Positions 14,134 through 22,399 of a stretch of 64,000 nucleotides of DNA are shown piece after piece. Source of the DNA: Aquimarina sp. Aq78 (GTDB lineage: Bacteria > Bacteroidota > Bacteroidia > Flavobacteriales > Flavobacteriaceae); assembly GCF_900299525.1 (NCBI RefSeq), contig NZ_OMKA01000026.1, positions 496,001 through 560,000 of the forward strand, in the 5' to 3' direction. Numbering within the stretch: the first letter of the stretch is position 1; each line of letters begins with the position of its first letter. Both the position numbers and the translations under genes were made by a program. The notes beneath the pieces were generated by a model that saw only the letters and a list, made by a program, of their open reading frames with translations, did not search any database and was not told the origin of the DNA.

Positions 14134-15836
14134 AAAAACTAGTACTCATCGTTAGTATCTTTTTTTTATACAATATCCCGGGGATTGCCCAGGATACGAA
14201 TACATTTACCATCCCGGATTCGTTAAAGAATAAAACGTTTGATGAGATTGAAAAATTAAGTTATCAGTACTACCGTGATACCCTCAAATACGAAATTTAT
14301 TCGAATACTTTCCTTGCCAAAGCAAAACTGAAAAACGATTCCTTAGCATTGGCGAAAGGATATCAACTAGTGTCTTATAATAATAGTAAGAACTTTCCTG
14401 TTAGATTAACGAATTTAGATAGCTCAATTGCATTTAGTAAAAACTTAAATCATAAAAGATTTCCTACGATTTCTTATTCTATAAAAGGTGGTATATATAA
14501 AGAAATAGGAAATTATGATAAGGCTTTGGACAATTATTTGGCTGCCTTAAAATATGCTAATGCATCTAATAATAAAAACTTTTACTATTTAACTAAACAT
14601 AATATTGGTAGTTTAAAAGAGGATATAGGAGAATTTGAGGAAGCAGCAGCGATTTTTAAAGAAGTTATAAATTATGAAGAAAAGAATAACATTGGTGGTG
14701 TAGGACATTTAGTTACCATATTACATTTGGCAGATTCATATAGAAAATTAGAATATAGAGATTCTGCTACTTTTTATAATACCAAAGGAATACAAGAATC
14801 GCTTAAAGATAGTTTAGATCTCTATCCATTGTTTGTGTTACATGAGGGCATCAATTTATTTTATAAAAAACAATACCAAGGGTCATTGGATAGTATTGAT
14901 AAAGCACTGCCGTTTATTGAGAAATATAAGCCAAGAGTAGAGGAGTCATTGGTTAATGCCTATATATATCTGGCAAGATTGTATAAAGAATTTGGTGAAA
15001 ACGAAAAGCACCTAAAGTATTTATTAAAAATTGATCAATCCTATGAACGTTCAGGCTTTGTTTCTATAGAAATGCGAGAAGGCTATGAACTATTGATTGA
15101 TCATTATAAATCGATAGATGATAAAAATAAGCAATTATATTATATAGATAAGTTATTTAGAATAGATAGTATCCTGGATACCAATTATAAAAACCTGAGT
15201 AAAAAAATAGTACAGGAGTATGATACTCCAAAACTATTAGAAGAAAAGCAGAATTTAATTAAGGTTTTAGAGGAAAAAGAAAAAAAGACCAGTGTAAAGT
15301 TTATTACTGCCGTCATTTTTGCTATAATACTGATCATTGTTGTAGCTGTGATCTATATTAAAAATGTACGCTATAGAAAACGTTTTAAAGAATTGATGTA
15401 TACACCAACCCTGGATACTACTGCGCCAAAAGAAGTAATAGATAAGCACCCAGCCACACCAGAAGCGATAGGGATTTCTGAAGAGATTGTAAATTCAGTC
15501 CTAGAAGGTTTGCAAAAATTTGAAGATAAACAAGAGTATTTATTAGCAAATATTACTACCGGGGAGTTGGCCAAAAAACTACAGACCAATTCTAAATACT
15601 TATCTAAAATCATTAACACGTATAAGAAAAAAAGTTTTAGTGTTTATATTAATGAGTTGCGTATTGACTATGTGATCGAAAAACTAAAGCGCGAATCCAA
15701 ATTTAGATTATATACCATCAAAGCGATTTCTCGCGAAATCGGATTTAATACCACCGAGGCTTTTTCTAAGTCGTTCTACAAAAAGACGGGAATTTACCCT
15801 TCTTACTTTATCAAACAGCTTGAAAAGGGTAAATAG
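14130..15836 (+). CDS. TPR membrane protein with AraC-type HTH, copy 1
   Basis: A 568-residue one-component sensor of a type common in Bacteroidota. Signal peptide at residues 1-20 (ending GIAQ), tetratricopeptide repeats at about 50-340, a short coiled coil, one membrane segment at about 390-410 (FAIILIIVVAVIYI), and a C-terminal AraC-type HTH (about 465-565, with AISREIGFNTTEAFSKSFYK). The repeats lie in the periplasm and the DNA-binding part in the cytoplasm. Start overlaps the stop of the LanB C-terminal gene, which ties its regulation to the lanthipeptide set. A close paralogue follows the precursor gene at 16327. Confidence 0.9.
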   Translation: MKKLVLIVSIFFLYNIPGIAQDTNTFTIPDSLKNKTFDEIEKLSYQYYRDTLKYEIYSNTFLAKAKLKNDSLALAKGYQLVSYNNSKNFPVRLTNLDSSIAFSKNLNHKRFPTISYSIKGGIYKEIGNYDKALDNYLAALKYANASNNKNFYYLTKHNIGSLKEDIGEFEEAAAIFKEVINYEEKNNIGGVGHLVTILHLADSYRKLEYRDSATFYNTKGIQESLKDSLDLYPLFVLHEGINLFYKKQYQGSLDSIDKALPFIEKYKPRVEESLVNAYIYLARLYKEFGENEKHLKYLLKIDQSYERSGFVSIEMREGYELLIDHYKSIDDKNKQLYYIDKLFRIDSILDTNYKNLSKKIVQEYDTPKLLEEKQNLIKVLEEKEKKTSVKFITAVIFAIILIIVVAVIYIKNVRYRKRFKELMYTPTLDTTAPKEVIDKHPATPEAIGISEEIVNSVLEGLQKFEDKQEYLLANITTGELAKKLQTNSKYLSKIINTYKKKSFSVYINELRIDYVIEKLKRESKFRLYTIKAISREIGFNTTEAFSKSFYKKTGIYPSYFIKQLEKGK

Positions 15837-15864
15837 GTAAGTTGTTGATTGTTAGTTTTTTAAA

Positions 15865-15938
15865 AGTCTGATTTCTTAGAATACAGACTAGTACTTCCTT
15901 TTTTTGCCTTATTTTTTTAAGGTTATCCCCTACATTTG
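15865..15938 (+). promoter_or_regulatory. Promoter region of the lanthipeptide precursor
   Basis: TACATTTG (15931-15938) is a good -7 box 25 bases before the precursor ATG; a TTG 24 bases further upstream is slightly too distant for a standard -33. Upstream lies an imperfect palindrome, AGTCTGATTTC (15865-15875) and GAATACAGACT (15879-15889), matching at 9 of 11 pairs. It differs from the minus-strand operators and may be the site of one of the AraC-type regulators, which is inference. Confidence 0.45.
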
Positions 15939-15963
15939 TTTTGAACTCAAAACATAAAAACTC

Positions 15964-16173
15964 ATGAAAAATCAACATCAAACAAAGAAGCTGGGATTAA
16001 AAAAACTAAACATTACCCTATTAACAAATACTAAACTATCGCAGATCAATTCGGGAGAGATGCCAAGTGCTGCAGCTAATGGATGTGAAGGTTCCATATT
16101 GGACGATTGTCGAAGTATATACCCTCCTCAATGTGGTAATCAAACAGAGATTGTAGATCTTGCATATAGATAA
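15964..16173 (+). CDS. Class I lanthipeptide precursor, 69 aa
   Basis: The leader (LGLKKLNITLLTNTKLSQIN) follows the Bacteroidota class I lanthipeptide pattern of Lys-Leu-rich start and LSxI end. The usual Gly-Gly is Ser-Gly (NSGE at residues 30-33). The 37-38-residue core has three cysteines, each preceded by a serine: S-AAANG-C, S-ILDD-C and S-IYPPQ-C, a layout ready for three consecutive lanthionine rings. A C-terminal tail GNQTEIVDLAYR follows. Flanked by the two TPR-AraC genes, 127 bases after the first, with its own promoter and a strong terminator. Not related in leader to the minus-strand peptides. Confidence 0.85.
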   Translation: MKNQHQTKKLGLKKLNITLLTNTKLSQINSGEMPSAAANGCEGSILDDCRSIYPPQCGNQTEIVDLAYR

Positions 16174-16230
16174 ACATTGGTTACAATTGTAATCCATTAT
16201 TACTGTTTGTATTAATCAAGAAGTAGTAAT

Positions 16231-16274
16231 AAATAATTGTCCTGGCTTAGATAAGCCAGGACAATTATTTTTTT
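16231..16274 (+). terminator. Strong terminator of the precursor gene
   Basis: An 18-bp perfect stem (16231-16248 with 16253-16270, core CCTGGCTT/AAGCCAGG), 4-base loop AGAT and a following T-run. It isolates the precursor transcript from the second regulator gene. Confidence 0.85.
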
Positions 16275-16326
16275 AGAAGTTGTACCATTTATTTCAATAC
16301 TTTTGATAGGCGAACCAAAACTGACT

Positions 16327-18006
16327 ATGCGAACCATCTATCTTACCCTGTTTATCTTCTTATTCTCATTTTTTGGGTATGGTCAAAAATTTCAAATCCC
16401 GGATTCGTTACAGGATAAAACTATTGATGAACTAGAAAAGTTAATGTATAAGCATTATCAAGATACTATTAAACGTGAGATTTATGCATATACATTACTT
16501 GCTAAAGCAAAACAAAAAAACACTCCATTAGCTCTTGCCAGAGGATATAGGTCTGTTGTATTCACATATAGGAATAAATTTCCTGAAAGAATTGCATATC
16601 TAGATAGCTCTATTGCAGCAAGCAAAGACTTAAATGACAGGTTGTATCCTGCCGTACCTTATTCTATTAAGGGCGGAGAATATAGAGTAGTAGGAGATTT
16701 TGACAAATCCCTTGATTGTTACATTGCGGCTCTAAAATATTCTAAAAAAGCAAATAATATGAATTTTTATTATTTGACCAAACATAATATTGCTAGTTTA
16801 AAAAAGAGAATTGGAGAATTTGAAGAGGCTGCAGTAATGTTTAAAGAGGTTATCAATTATGAAGATAAAAATAATATAAGTGGTATAGGGCATTTAGCAA
16901 CTATATTATATTTAGCCGATTCGTATAGAAAATTAGAGTATAAAGATTCTGCCACTTTTTATAATAAAATAGGTATAAAAGAATCCCTTAAAGATAGCAT
17001 AGATATTTATGACTATTTTGTTTTGAATGAAGGTATCAACTTATTCTATAAACAACAGTATCAAGCTTCATTAGATAGTATCAATAAAGCATTGATTTTT
17101 TTTGAAGATGCTAAACCAAGAGATGAAGAAATATTAGTTATCGCATATTTACATTTGGCTAAACTGTATAAAAAATTTGATAATAAAGAAAAATGTTTGG
17201 ATTTTTTACTAAAAATAAATCAATCATACAAACGTTCAAATTTTGCTTGTAAAGAAATGCGAGAGAGCTATACTATGTTGATTGATTATTATAAATCAAA
17301 AGATAATAAAGATAGGCAATTGCATTATATCAATGAACTGCTTAGTGTTGACAGTATTCTAGATAAAAGATATAAAAGCTTAAATAAAAAAATTACCAAA
17401 GATTATGATACTCCTAATCTACTTCGGGATAAAGAAGAGATTATCGCGTCACTAGAAGCAGAAAAGAGTAGCAGTGCTACTCAAATTTTGATTATATCTT
17501 CTTTGTTGGTGCTAAGCCTGGGCGGAGTGGGGTATTATTACTATAACCAGCGTCGTTATAAAAAACGATTTTTACAACTACTTGACACCAATACACCACA
17601 AGAAACTACACCAATACCACCGCCCAAAGATAATACTGGGATCACTACTATAAGTCCCGATACCTTGGAGCAATTGCTGGCGCATTTTAAGCAGTTTGAG
17701 AAAAACCAGAAGTACCTTGCTCCTAATATCAACTCTAAAGATTTGGCCAAAAGCTTTGGGTCTAACTCCAGCTATTTGTCGTTGGTGGTTAATACCTATA
17801 AGCAAAAGACATTAAGCCAATACATCAACGACCTGCGTATCGATTTTGTAGTAGAGAAACTGCAGTCAGATTCAAAATTCAGGAAATATACGATTAAAGC
17901 CATCGCACAAGAGGTCGGTTTTAATACTGCAGAGGCGTTTTCTAAAACGTTCTATAAAAAAACGGGGATATACCCCTCGTATTTCATAAAAAAGCTGGAG
18001 GAGTAG
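16327..18006 (+). CDS. TPR membrane protein with AraC-type HTH, copy 2
   Basis: A 559-residue paralogue of the gene at 14130, similar from signal peptide to HTH: ends of the repeat blocks (FEEAAxxFKEVINYEDKNNI) and the HTH (IKAIAQEVGFNTAEAFSKTF) are nearly the same. The open frame begins at a TTG at 16303, but the ATG at 16327 starts a normal signal peptide (MRTIYLTLFIFLFSFFGYGQ) and is chosen. Membrane segment at about residues 390-410 of the longer frame. It follows the precursor and its terminator. Tandem duplication around the precursor suggests the two sense different states or form heterodimers, which is inference. Confidence 0.9.
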   Translation: MRTIYLTLFIFLFSFFGYGQKFQIPDSLQDKTIDELEKLMYKHYQDTIKREIYAYTLLAKAKQKNTPLALARGYRSVVFTYRNKFPERIAYLDSSIAASKDLNDRLYPAVPYSIKGGEYRVVGDFDKSLDCYIAALKYSKKANNMNFYYLTKHNIASLKKRIGEFEEAAVMFKEVINYEDKNNISGIGHLATILYLADSYRKLEYKDSATFYNKIGIKESLKDSIDIYDYFVLNEGINLFYKQQYQASLDSINKALIFFEDAKPRDEEILVIAYLHLAKLYKKFDNKEKCLDFLLKINQSYKRSNFACKEMRESYTMLIDYYKSKDNKDRQLHYINELLSVDSILDKRYKSLNKKITKDYDTPNLLRDKEEIIASLEAEKSSSATQILIISSLLVLSLGGVGYYYYNQRRYKKRFLQLLDTNTPQETTPIPPPKDNTGITTISPDTLEQLLAHFKQFEKNQKYLAPNINSKDLAKSFGSNSSYLSLVVNTYKQKTLSQYINDLRIDFVVEKLQSDSKFRKYTIKAIAQEVGFNTAEAFSKTFYKKTGIYPSYFIKKLEE

Positions 18007-18030
18007 TGTTTTGGGTTTGAGTACACGCTC

Positions 18031-18075
18031 GTCACTTCGAGTGCCGCGTTTTTGGGCGTGGTGTATCGAGAAGTA
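18031..18075. repeat. REP-like element, single unit
   Basis: GTCACTTCGAGTG, a wobble-containing inner hairpin (CCGCG ... CGTGG) and GTATCGAGAAGTA. Same family as 5567 and 13180, and almost identical to the unit at 18269 in the same orientation. Confidence 0.65.
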
Positions 18076-18081
18076 TGTTAT

Positions 18082-18215
18082 TATGGATTCCAGCCTACGC
18101 TGGAATGACACGTCGCTGAGTGGTTATCATGTTGAGCATATTGACTACTCGTTTGTTATTCTGGCTTACGCCAGAATCCACTATCCTTGTCATTCCGGAC
18201 TTGATCCGGAATCCA
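18082..18215. repeat. Cluster of three short GGATTC hairpins
   Basis: Three separate palindromes: ATTCCAGC-ctac-GCTGGAAT (about 18087-18106), TTCTGGC-ttac-GCCAGAA (about 18159-18176) and ATTCCGGA-cttga-TCCGGAAT (about 18192-18212). A decayed fourth (TTGCAGCCAACGCTGGAATG) is near 18326. They share the GATTCC/GGAATC edge and differ in the stem. No gene is seen between 18007 and 18417. Confidence 0.6.
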
Positions 18216-18268
18216 CATTGGAGTAATAATTTTGATGTAGAATTGCATTTTTATGTTAGATACATGCC

Positions 18269-18312
18269 GTCACTTCGAGTGCCGCGCTTTTGGGTGTGGT
18301 GTATCGAAAAAC
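18269..18312. repeat. REP-like element, single unit
   Basis: CGTCACTTCGAGTG, inner part CCGCGCTTTTGGGTGTGG, then GTATCGAAAAAC. Direct repeat of the unit at 18031, about 240 bases away; both are followed by ATGTTATTAT and a hairpin, so the duplication covers about 80 bases. Confidence 0.65.
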
Positions 18313-18384
18313 ATGTTATTATAGATTGCAGCCAACGCTGGAATGACAAATTGTTATGATAACTACATAACCATTAAAAACAAA

Positions 18385-18413
18385 AAACCCGGCACTGTTA
18401 TCAGGCCGGGTTT
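18385..18413 (-). terminator. Terminator of rng
   Basis: AAACCCGGC and GCCGGGTTT form a 9-bp stem with an 11-base loop directly after the ribonuclease G stop on the minus strand; the bases that follow on that strand are TTTTTTG. Confidence 0.8.
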
Positions 18414-18417
18414 AATT

Positions 18418-19956
18418 TTATTTTATCAATTCACCATTTTTATCGTGAAAATGATATTCTAAATACGTGTAAGCGTCTCTAGGTACAATCTTTACCCATC
18501 GTTTATGGTTAAAATACCATTTTGATCGGGTGGATGGAAATCCTTTTGTTAAAAAAGCTGCGATAAAAGGATGCGCACTTAGCGTTATCTTTTTATGATC
18601 TTTTTTAATTAATTTTTCTAATTCGACTTTCATTTTTTCTACCAATACTATAGGCGCCTCAACTTCGCCATTTATTCCGTTTGGATCATCCTCACGGGTT
18701 TTGATATTCATTTCTGGTCGAACACGCTGTCGCGTGATTTGAATCAAGCCAAATTTACTTGGCGGTAAAATTTTATGCTTTGCCCTATCGTCTTTCATCT
18801 CTTCTCGCAATTGGTTGAAGAGGGTTCTACGGTTATCTGCATTATTCATATCGATAAAATCGACTACAATAATACCTCCCATATCTCTAAGACGCAGTTG
18901 GCGGGCTACTTCAGCTGCACTAATCAGATTTACTTCTAGTGCAGTATCTTCTTGGTTTTTGGCTTTATTAGATCGGTTACCGCTATTTACATCGATTACA
19001 TGCATCGCTTCTGTATGCTCTATAACCAAATAAGCGCCCTTACTCATAGATACCGTCTTGCCAAAACTTGTTTTGATTTGCCGTTCAATACCATATTTTT
19101 CGAAAACAGGTATTTTAGGATTATGAAGTTTTACAATTGATTCCTTTTTTGGAGCAATTTCTTGCAGATACTCTTTGATTCGGTTGCAGAGATCTTCATC
19201 ATCCACAACAATAGAAGTAAAAGTGTCATTAAATACATCTCTTAATATAGAAGATGCTCTATTCATTTCACCTAGTACTTTTGAAGGGTGATGGGCTTTG
19301 TGCATTTTTTTACACATGCTTTGCCATCGTCCCATTAGATTTTCTAAATCTTTGTCTAGTTCTGCTACTTTTTTGCCTTCTGCTACTGTACGTACAATAA
19401 TTCCAAAACCTTTTGGCTTAATACTTTTTACAAGCCTTTTTAAACGTTCTTTTTCTTCTGAGGATTCTATTTTTTGAGAAATAGAAATTCGATTCGAAAA
19501 AGGAACTAAAACAATATATCGACCAGCAATCGAAAGCTCTGAGCTAATTCGAGGGCCTTTGGTAGATATCGGTTCCTTTACTATCTGTACTAATAGTGAT
19601 TGATTTGATTTTAACACATTGGTAATAGTACCGTGTTTATCAATATCGTTCTCAAAAGGAAAATCCTTAAGAGAATAATTTTTTAATTTACCTGTGCTTA
19701 CACGTTTTATGAATTTAAGTAAAGAAGATACTTGAGGACCAAGGTCATGATAATGCAAAAATGCATCTTTTTCATAGCCTACATTAACAAATGCGGCGTT
19801 TAGACCTGGGACAGATTTACGGATTTTGGCAATAAAAATATCACCTACCGCAAAATCGCTGTCGTCTTCTTCCTTATGTAATTCAATTAGTTTTCCATCC
19901 TTTAATAAGGCAAAATCCGTAGAGGAACCTGACCTAATGATCAATTCGTTGTTCAC
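18418..19956 (-). CDS. rng: Ribonuclease E/G family endonuclease
   Basis: A 512-residue RNase G-type enzyme that cuts single-stranded RNA in rRNA maturation and mRNA turnover. The start MNNELIIRSGSSTDFALLKD and the S1 RNA-binding part (about residues 38-120, with PGLNAAFVNVGYEKDAFLHY) are typical. The catalytic metal site is in HVIDVNSGNRSNKAK and GGIIVVDFIDM. Length fits RNase G rather than the much longer RNase E. It marks the return to core genome after the peptide island. HU and the basic peptide lie upstream on the same strand. Confidence 0.93.
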   Translation of the reverse strand: MNNELIIRSGSSTDFALLKDGKLIELHKEEDDSDFAVGDIFIAKIRKSVPGLNAAFVNVGYEKDAFLHYHDLGPQVSSLLKFIKRVSTGKLKNYSLKDFPFENDIDKHGTITNVLKSNQSLLVQIVKEPISTKGPRISSELSIAGRYIVLVPFSNRISISQKIESSEEKERLKRLVKSIKPKGFGIIVRTVAEGKKVAELDKDLENLMGRWQSMCKKMHKAHHPSKVLGEMNRASSILRDVFNDTFTSIVVDDEDLCNRIKEYLQEIAPKKESIVKLHNPKIPVFEKYGIERQIKTSFGKTVSMSKGAYLVIEHTEAMHVIDVNSGNRSNKAKNQEDTALEVNLISAAEVARQLRLRDMGGIIVVDFIDMNNADNRRTLFNQLREEMKDDRAKHKILPPSKFGLIQITRQRVRPEMNIKTREDDPNGINGEVEAPIVLVEKMKVELEKLIKKDHKKITLSAHPFIAAFLTKGFPSTRSKWYFNHKRWVKIVPRDAYTYLEYHFHDKNGELIK

Positions 19957-20106
19957 TCTGATTAGATTTTTATCCCGATAATTATCGAGATGGATTAAAC
20001 AATTTTTTCACAGGAATTTTTTACAATTCCGTTGAAATAAAACAAAGATACCGGTAGTGGGGTAGTATGTCTTATTTCGATTTCAAAGAACTTAACTTTT
20101 TAAATG

Positions 20107-20132
20107 AAAAAAGTAGTTAGAAACTACTTTTT
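20107..20132 (-). terminator. Terminator overlapping the basic peptide's stop
   Basis: AAAAAAGTAGTT and AACTACTTTTT form a stem with a 3-base loop; the TAG stop codon of the 29-residue peptide lies in the stem. T-runs are present on both strands. Confidence 0.7.
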
Positions 20133-20213
20133 CTTATGGCGGTTGGCTCTTCTTCTTTTTTTACGCTTGTGCGTAGCTACCTTGTGTCTTTTTCGTTTTT
20201 TACCACTTGGCAT
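20124..20213 (-). CDS. Very basic 29-aa peptide, probably ribosome-associated
   Basis: ATG 20213 to TAG 20124. The product is MPSGKKRKRHKVATHKRKKR followed by RRANRHKKK: 18 of 29 residues are Lys or Arg, with no acidic residue. An almost invariant peptide of this sequence is found next to HU in many Bacteroidota, usually unnamed. Composition and conservation suggest a small ribosomal protein of the THX/bS22 type, but that is inference. It is 28 bases after the HU stop on the same strand. Confidence 0.75.
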   Translation of the reverse strand: MPSGKKRKRHKVATHKRKKRRRANRHKKK

Positions 20214-20241
20214 AGTGTATGCTTTTTATATTTATAATTAT

Positions 20242-20532
20242 TTATTTTACTTCTACGTTAGTTTTTACACCTTCTACAAATACTTTTGCAGGTTTAAACG
20301 CAGGTATATTGTGTGCAGGAATTTTGATAGTAGTATTCTTAGAAATATTACGGCCTGTTTTCTCTGCTCTGGTTTTGATAATAAAGCTACCAAATCCTCT
20401 AAGGTATACATTATCTCCACTCTCTAGTGAGCTTTTTACCTCTTCCATAAAGGTTTCAACCGTTGCCTGAACATCACCTTTTTCTATTCCTAATTTTTCT
20501 GAAATTTTTGCTACAATATCTGCTTTAGTCAT
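20242..20532 (-). CDS. HU/IHF-family DNA-binding protein
   Basis: A 96-residue nucleoid protein. The two N-terminal helices (MTKADIVAKISEKLGIEKGD), the GFGSFIIKTRAEKTGRN turn and the DNA-inserting arm with the conserved Pro (IPAHNIPAFKPAKV) are all present. Forms dimers that bend DNA. Preceded by a clear promoter at 20572-20603 and followed by the conserved 29-residue basic peptide, which is probably co-transcribed. Confidence 0.93.
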   Translation of the reverse strand: MTKADIVAKISEKLGIEKGDVQATVETFMEEVKSSLESGDNVYLRGFGSFIIKTRAEKTGRNISKNTTIKIPAHNIPAFKPAKVFVEGVKTNVEVK

Positions 20533-20571
20533 TATATTACCTATTTAGGGGTTTTTAAATTTTCAAGGGGG

Positions 20572-20603
20572 CAAATATAAGAATTTAAAATCCAAAATAT
20601 CAA
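20572..20603 (-). promoter_or_regulatory. Promoter of HU gene (TTG-N21-TATATTTG)
   Basis: On the minus strand TTG (20603-20601), 21 bases, TATATTTG (20579-20572), about 40 bases before the ATG at 20532. Confidence 0.65.
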
Positions 20604-20662
20604 TACTTAAGATGATATTTTCATCTTTAAACGTTTAATTTTACAAAACTTATAATTTTACT

Positions 20663-21721
20663 ATGATAATTTCTAAAAAACTCATTACGTGGTACTTACA
20701 AAATAAAAGATCGATGCCATGGCGAGAAACTAAAAATCCATATCATATTTGGCTTAGTGAAATTATACTTCAACAGACCAGAGTGGCGCAAGGATTACCT
20801 TATTATGTGTCGTTTACAGAGACTTTTCCAACAGTATTTGATCTTGCAAATGCAAGTGAAGAAGAAGTGTTAAAATTATGGCAGGGATTGGGATATTATT
20901 CCAGAGCCAGAAACCTGCATACCACTGCAAAATACGTTGCAAATGATTTAAATGGTATTTTTCCTACTACATATAAAGGTCTGTTACAATTAAAAGGAGT
21001 TGGAGATTATACAGCGAGTGCAATTGCTTCTATATGTTATAAGGAAGCAGTTCCTGTTGTAGACGGAAATGTGTATCGGGTATTGTCACGGTATTTTGGA
21101 ATCGATACACCTATTAATAGTACAAAAGGAATAAAAGAATTTAAAGAGCTGGCAATAACCTTAATGGATCATGAGGAACCTGCAGAGTATAACCAGGCAA
21201 TTATGGAGTTTGGAGCACTACAATGCAAACCCAAAAGCCCGTATTGTATTGTATGTCCACTACAAGATAGTTGTGAAGCATTAAAAAATGGAAAAGTAGA
21301 AGTACTACCAGTTAAAATCAAAAAACTTAAAATCAAGAAACGCTACTTTAATTATTTGGTGTTTTTTACAGAAGATAAGAAAACGATCATCCAACAAAGA
21401 GTAGGTAATGGCATATGGAAAGGGTTATATGAATTTCCTTTAATAGAAAGTGACGCGATAGATACAAATACGATATCGTCTCATACTGTTTTTAGAGAAA
21501 TGATAAAAGATAAAGAGTACGAAATTATACCACACCAGGAAGAACCCATAGTACACAAATTATCTCATCAACATTTATATACTCGATTCTATATCATCAA
21601 ATCAGATATTCCTTCAAAAGTAAATCAGGACCAAAAGATCGTTGATTATGAAGAAATACATGCGTATCCCGTTCCTATTCTGTTAGGTAATTTTATAGAT
21701 GTATTTTTTCAGCAAAATTGA
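20663..21721 (+). CDS. mutY: A/G-specific adenine glycosylase MutY
   Basis: A 352-residue base-excision enzyme that removes adenine opposite 8-oxoguanine. Catalytic Glu33 in WLSEIILQQTRV, helix-hairpin-helix LKGVGDYTASAIAS, catalytic Asp in VPVVDGNVYRVL, a [4Fe-4S] site CKPKSPYCIVCPLQDSC at about 190-210, and a C-terminal NUDIX-like 8-oxoG recognition domain. ATG start gives the standard N-terminus. First gene of the mutY-ssb-gldE-gldD group seen in gliding flavobacteria. Confidence 0.95.
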   Translation: MIISKKLITWYLQNKRSMPWRETKNPYHIWLSEIILQQTRVAQGLPYYVSFTETFPTVFDLANASEEEVLKLWQGLGYYSRARNLHTTAKYVANDLNGIFPTTYKGLLQLKGVGDYTASAIASICYKEAVPVVDGNVYRVLSRYFGIDTPINSTKGIKEFKELAITLMDHEEPAEYNQAIMEFGALQCKPKSPYCIVCPLQDSCEALKNGKVEVLPVKIKKLKIKKRYFNYLVFFTEDKKTIIQQRVGNGIWKGLYEFPLIESDAIDTNTISSHTVFREMIKDKEYEIIPHQEEPIVHKLSHQHLYTRFYIIKSDIPSKVNQDQKIVDYEEIHAYPVPILLGNFIDVFFQQN

Positions 21722-21913
21722 TATTAGGAAAGATCTAAAACCTAAGTTAAGACCATCGGGATATCATTTATGTATTAATTTTTTTATTACATTTACTATA
21801 AACAAAGTTATTTAAAGCTACTTTGAAAAATAAGAAGTATTAGGATAGCGTTATTTAGTACAGTTTGTCATTTCTTTGCAATGATAAACCAAAACAACAA
21901 ATCATAAACTAAA

Positions 21914-22375
21914 ATGTCTGGAACATTAAATAAAGTAATGCTTATAGGGCATACGGGTGATGAGGTAAAGATGCATTATTTTGAAGGAGGTAGTTGCATA
22001 GGTAGATTTCCTCTTGCTACTAATGATTCGTATGTAAATAAAAGCACAGGAGAGCGTGTAAATACTACAGAGTGGCACAATGTCGTAGTCAGAAATAAAG
22101 CTGCAGAAATTTGCGAGAAATACCTTAATAAGGGAGATAAGGTATATATTGAAGGTCGTCTTAAAACCAGAAAATGGCAAGATGAGCAAGGAAAAGATAG
22201 GTATAGTACAGAAATACAGTGTACAGATTTTACTTTTCTTACGCCTAAGAATGAGAACCAACCTTCTGAGCATAAACCTCAGAATACACCTCAAACGAAT
22301 ACACCTGCTGCTAGTAATTCGCAGGAAGTTTCATCTAATTCACCAGCGACAGAAGACGATGATCTTCCGTTCTGA
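21914..22375 (+). CDS. ssb: Single-stranded DNA-binding protein
   Basis: A 153-residue SSB: N-terminal OB fold (residues 1-110, MSGTLNKVMLIGHTGDEVKM, with IEGRLKTRKWQDEQGKDRYS), a flexible Gln/Asn/Pro/Thr-rich linker, and the acidic tip DDDLPF that docks partner proteins. Tetramer at replication forks. Lies between mutY and gldE, on the same strand with short gaps. Confidence 0.95.
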   Translation: MSGTLNKVMLIGHTGDEVKMHYFEGGSCIGRFPLATNDSYVNKSTGERVNTTEWHNVVVRNKAAEICEKYLNKGDKVYIEGRLKTRKWQDEQGKDRYSTEIQCTDFTFLTPKNENQPSEHKPQNTPQTNTPAASNSQEVSSNSPATEDDDLPF

Positions 22376-22399
22376 TATGTCTAACTAAACAAAGATAAT

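Noticed and set aside
14130..18006. Possibility that the two TPR-AraC genes are the halves of a broken gene
   Set aside because: Both have a full signal peptide, repeats, membrane segment and HTH, so both are intact.
18011..18359. Several 60- to 80-codon frames in the repeat patch
   Set aside because: They are translations of hairpin repeats and change frame between copies.
20104..20427. Plus-strand frames opposite HU and the basic peptide
   Set aside because: Shadow frames of well-supported minus-strand genes, rich in Phe and Tyr as expected from the antisense of Lys codons.
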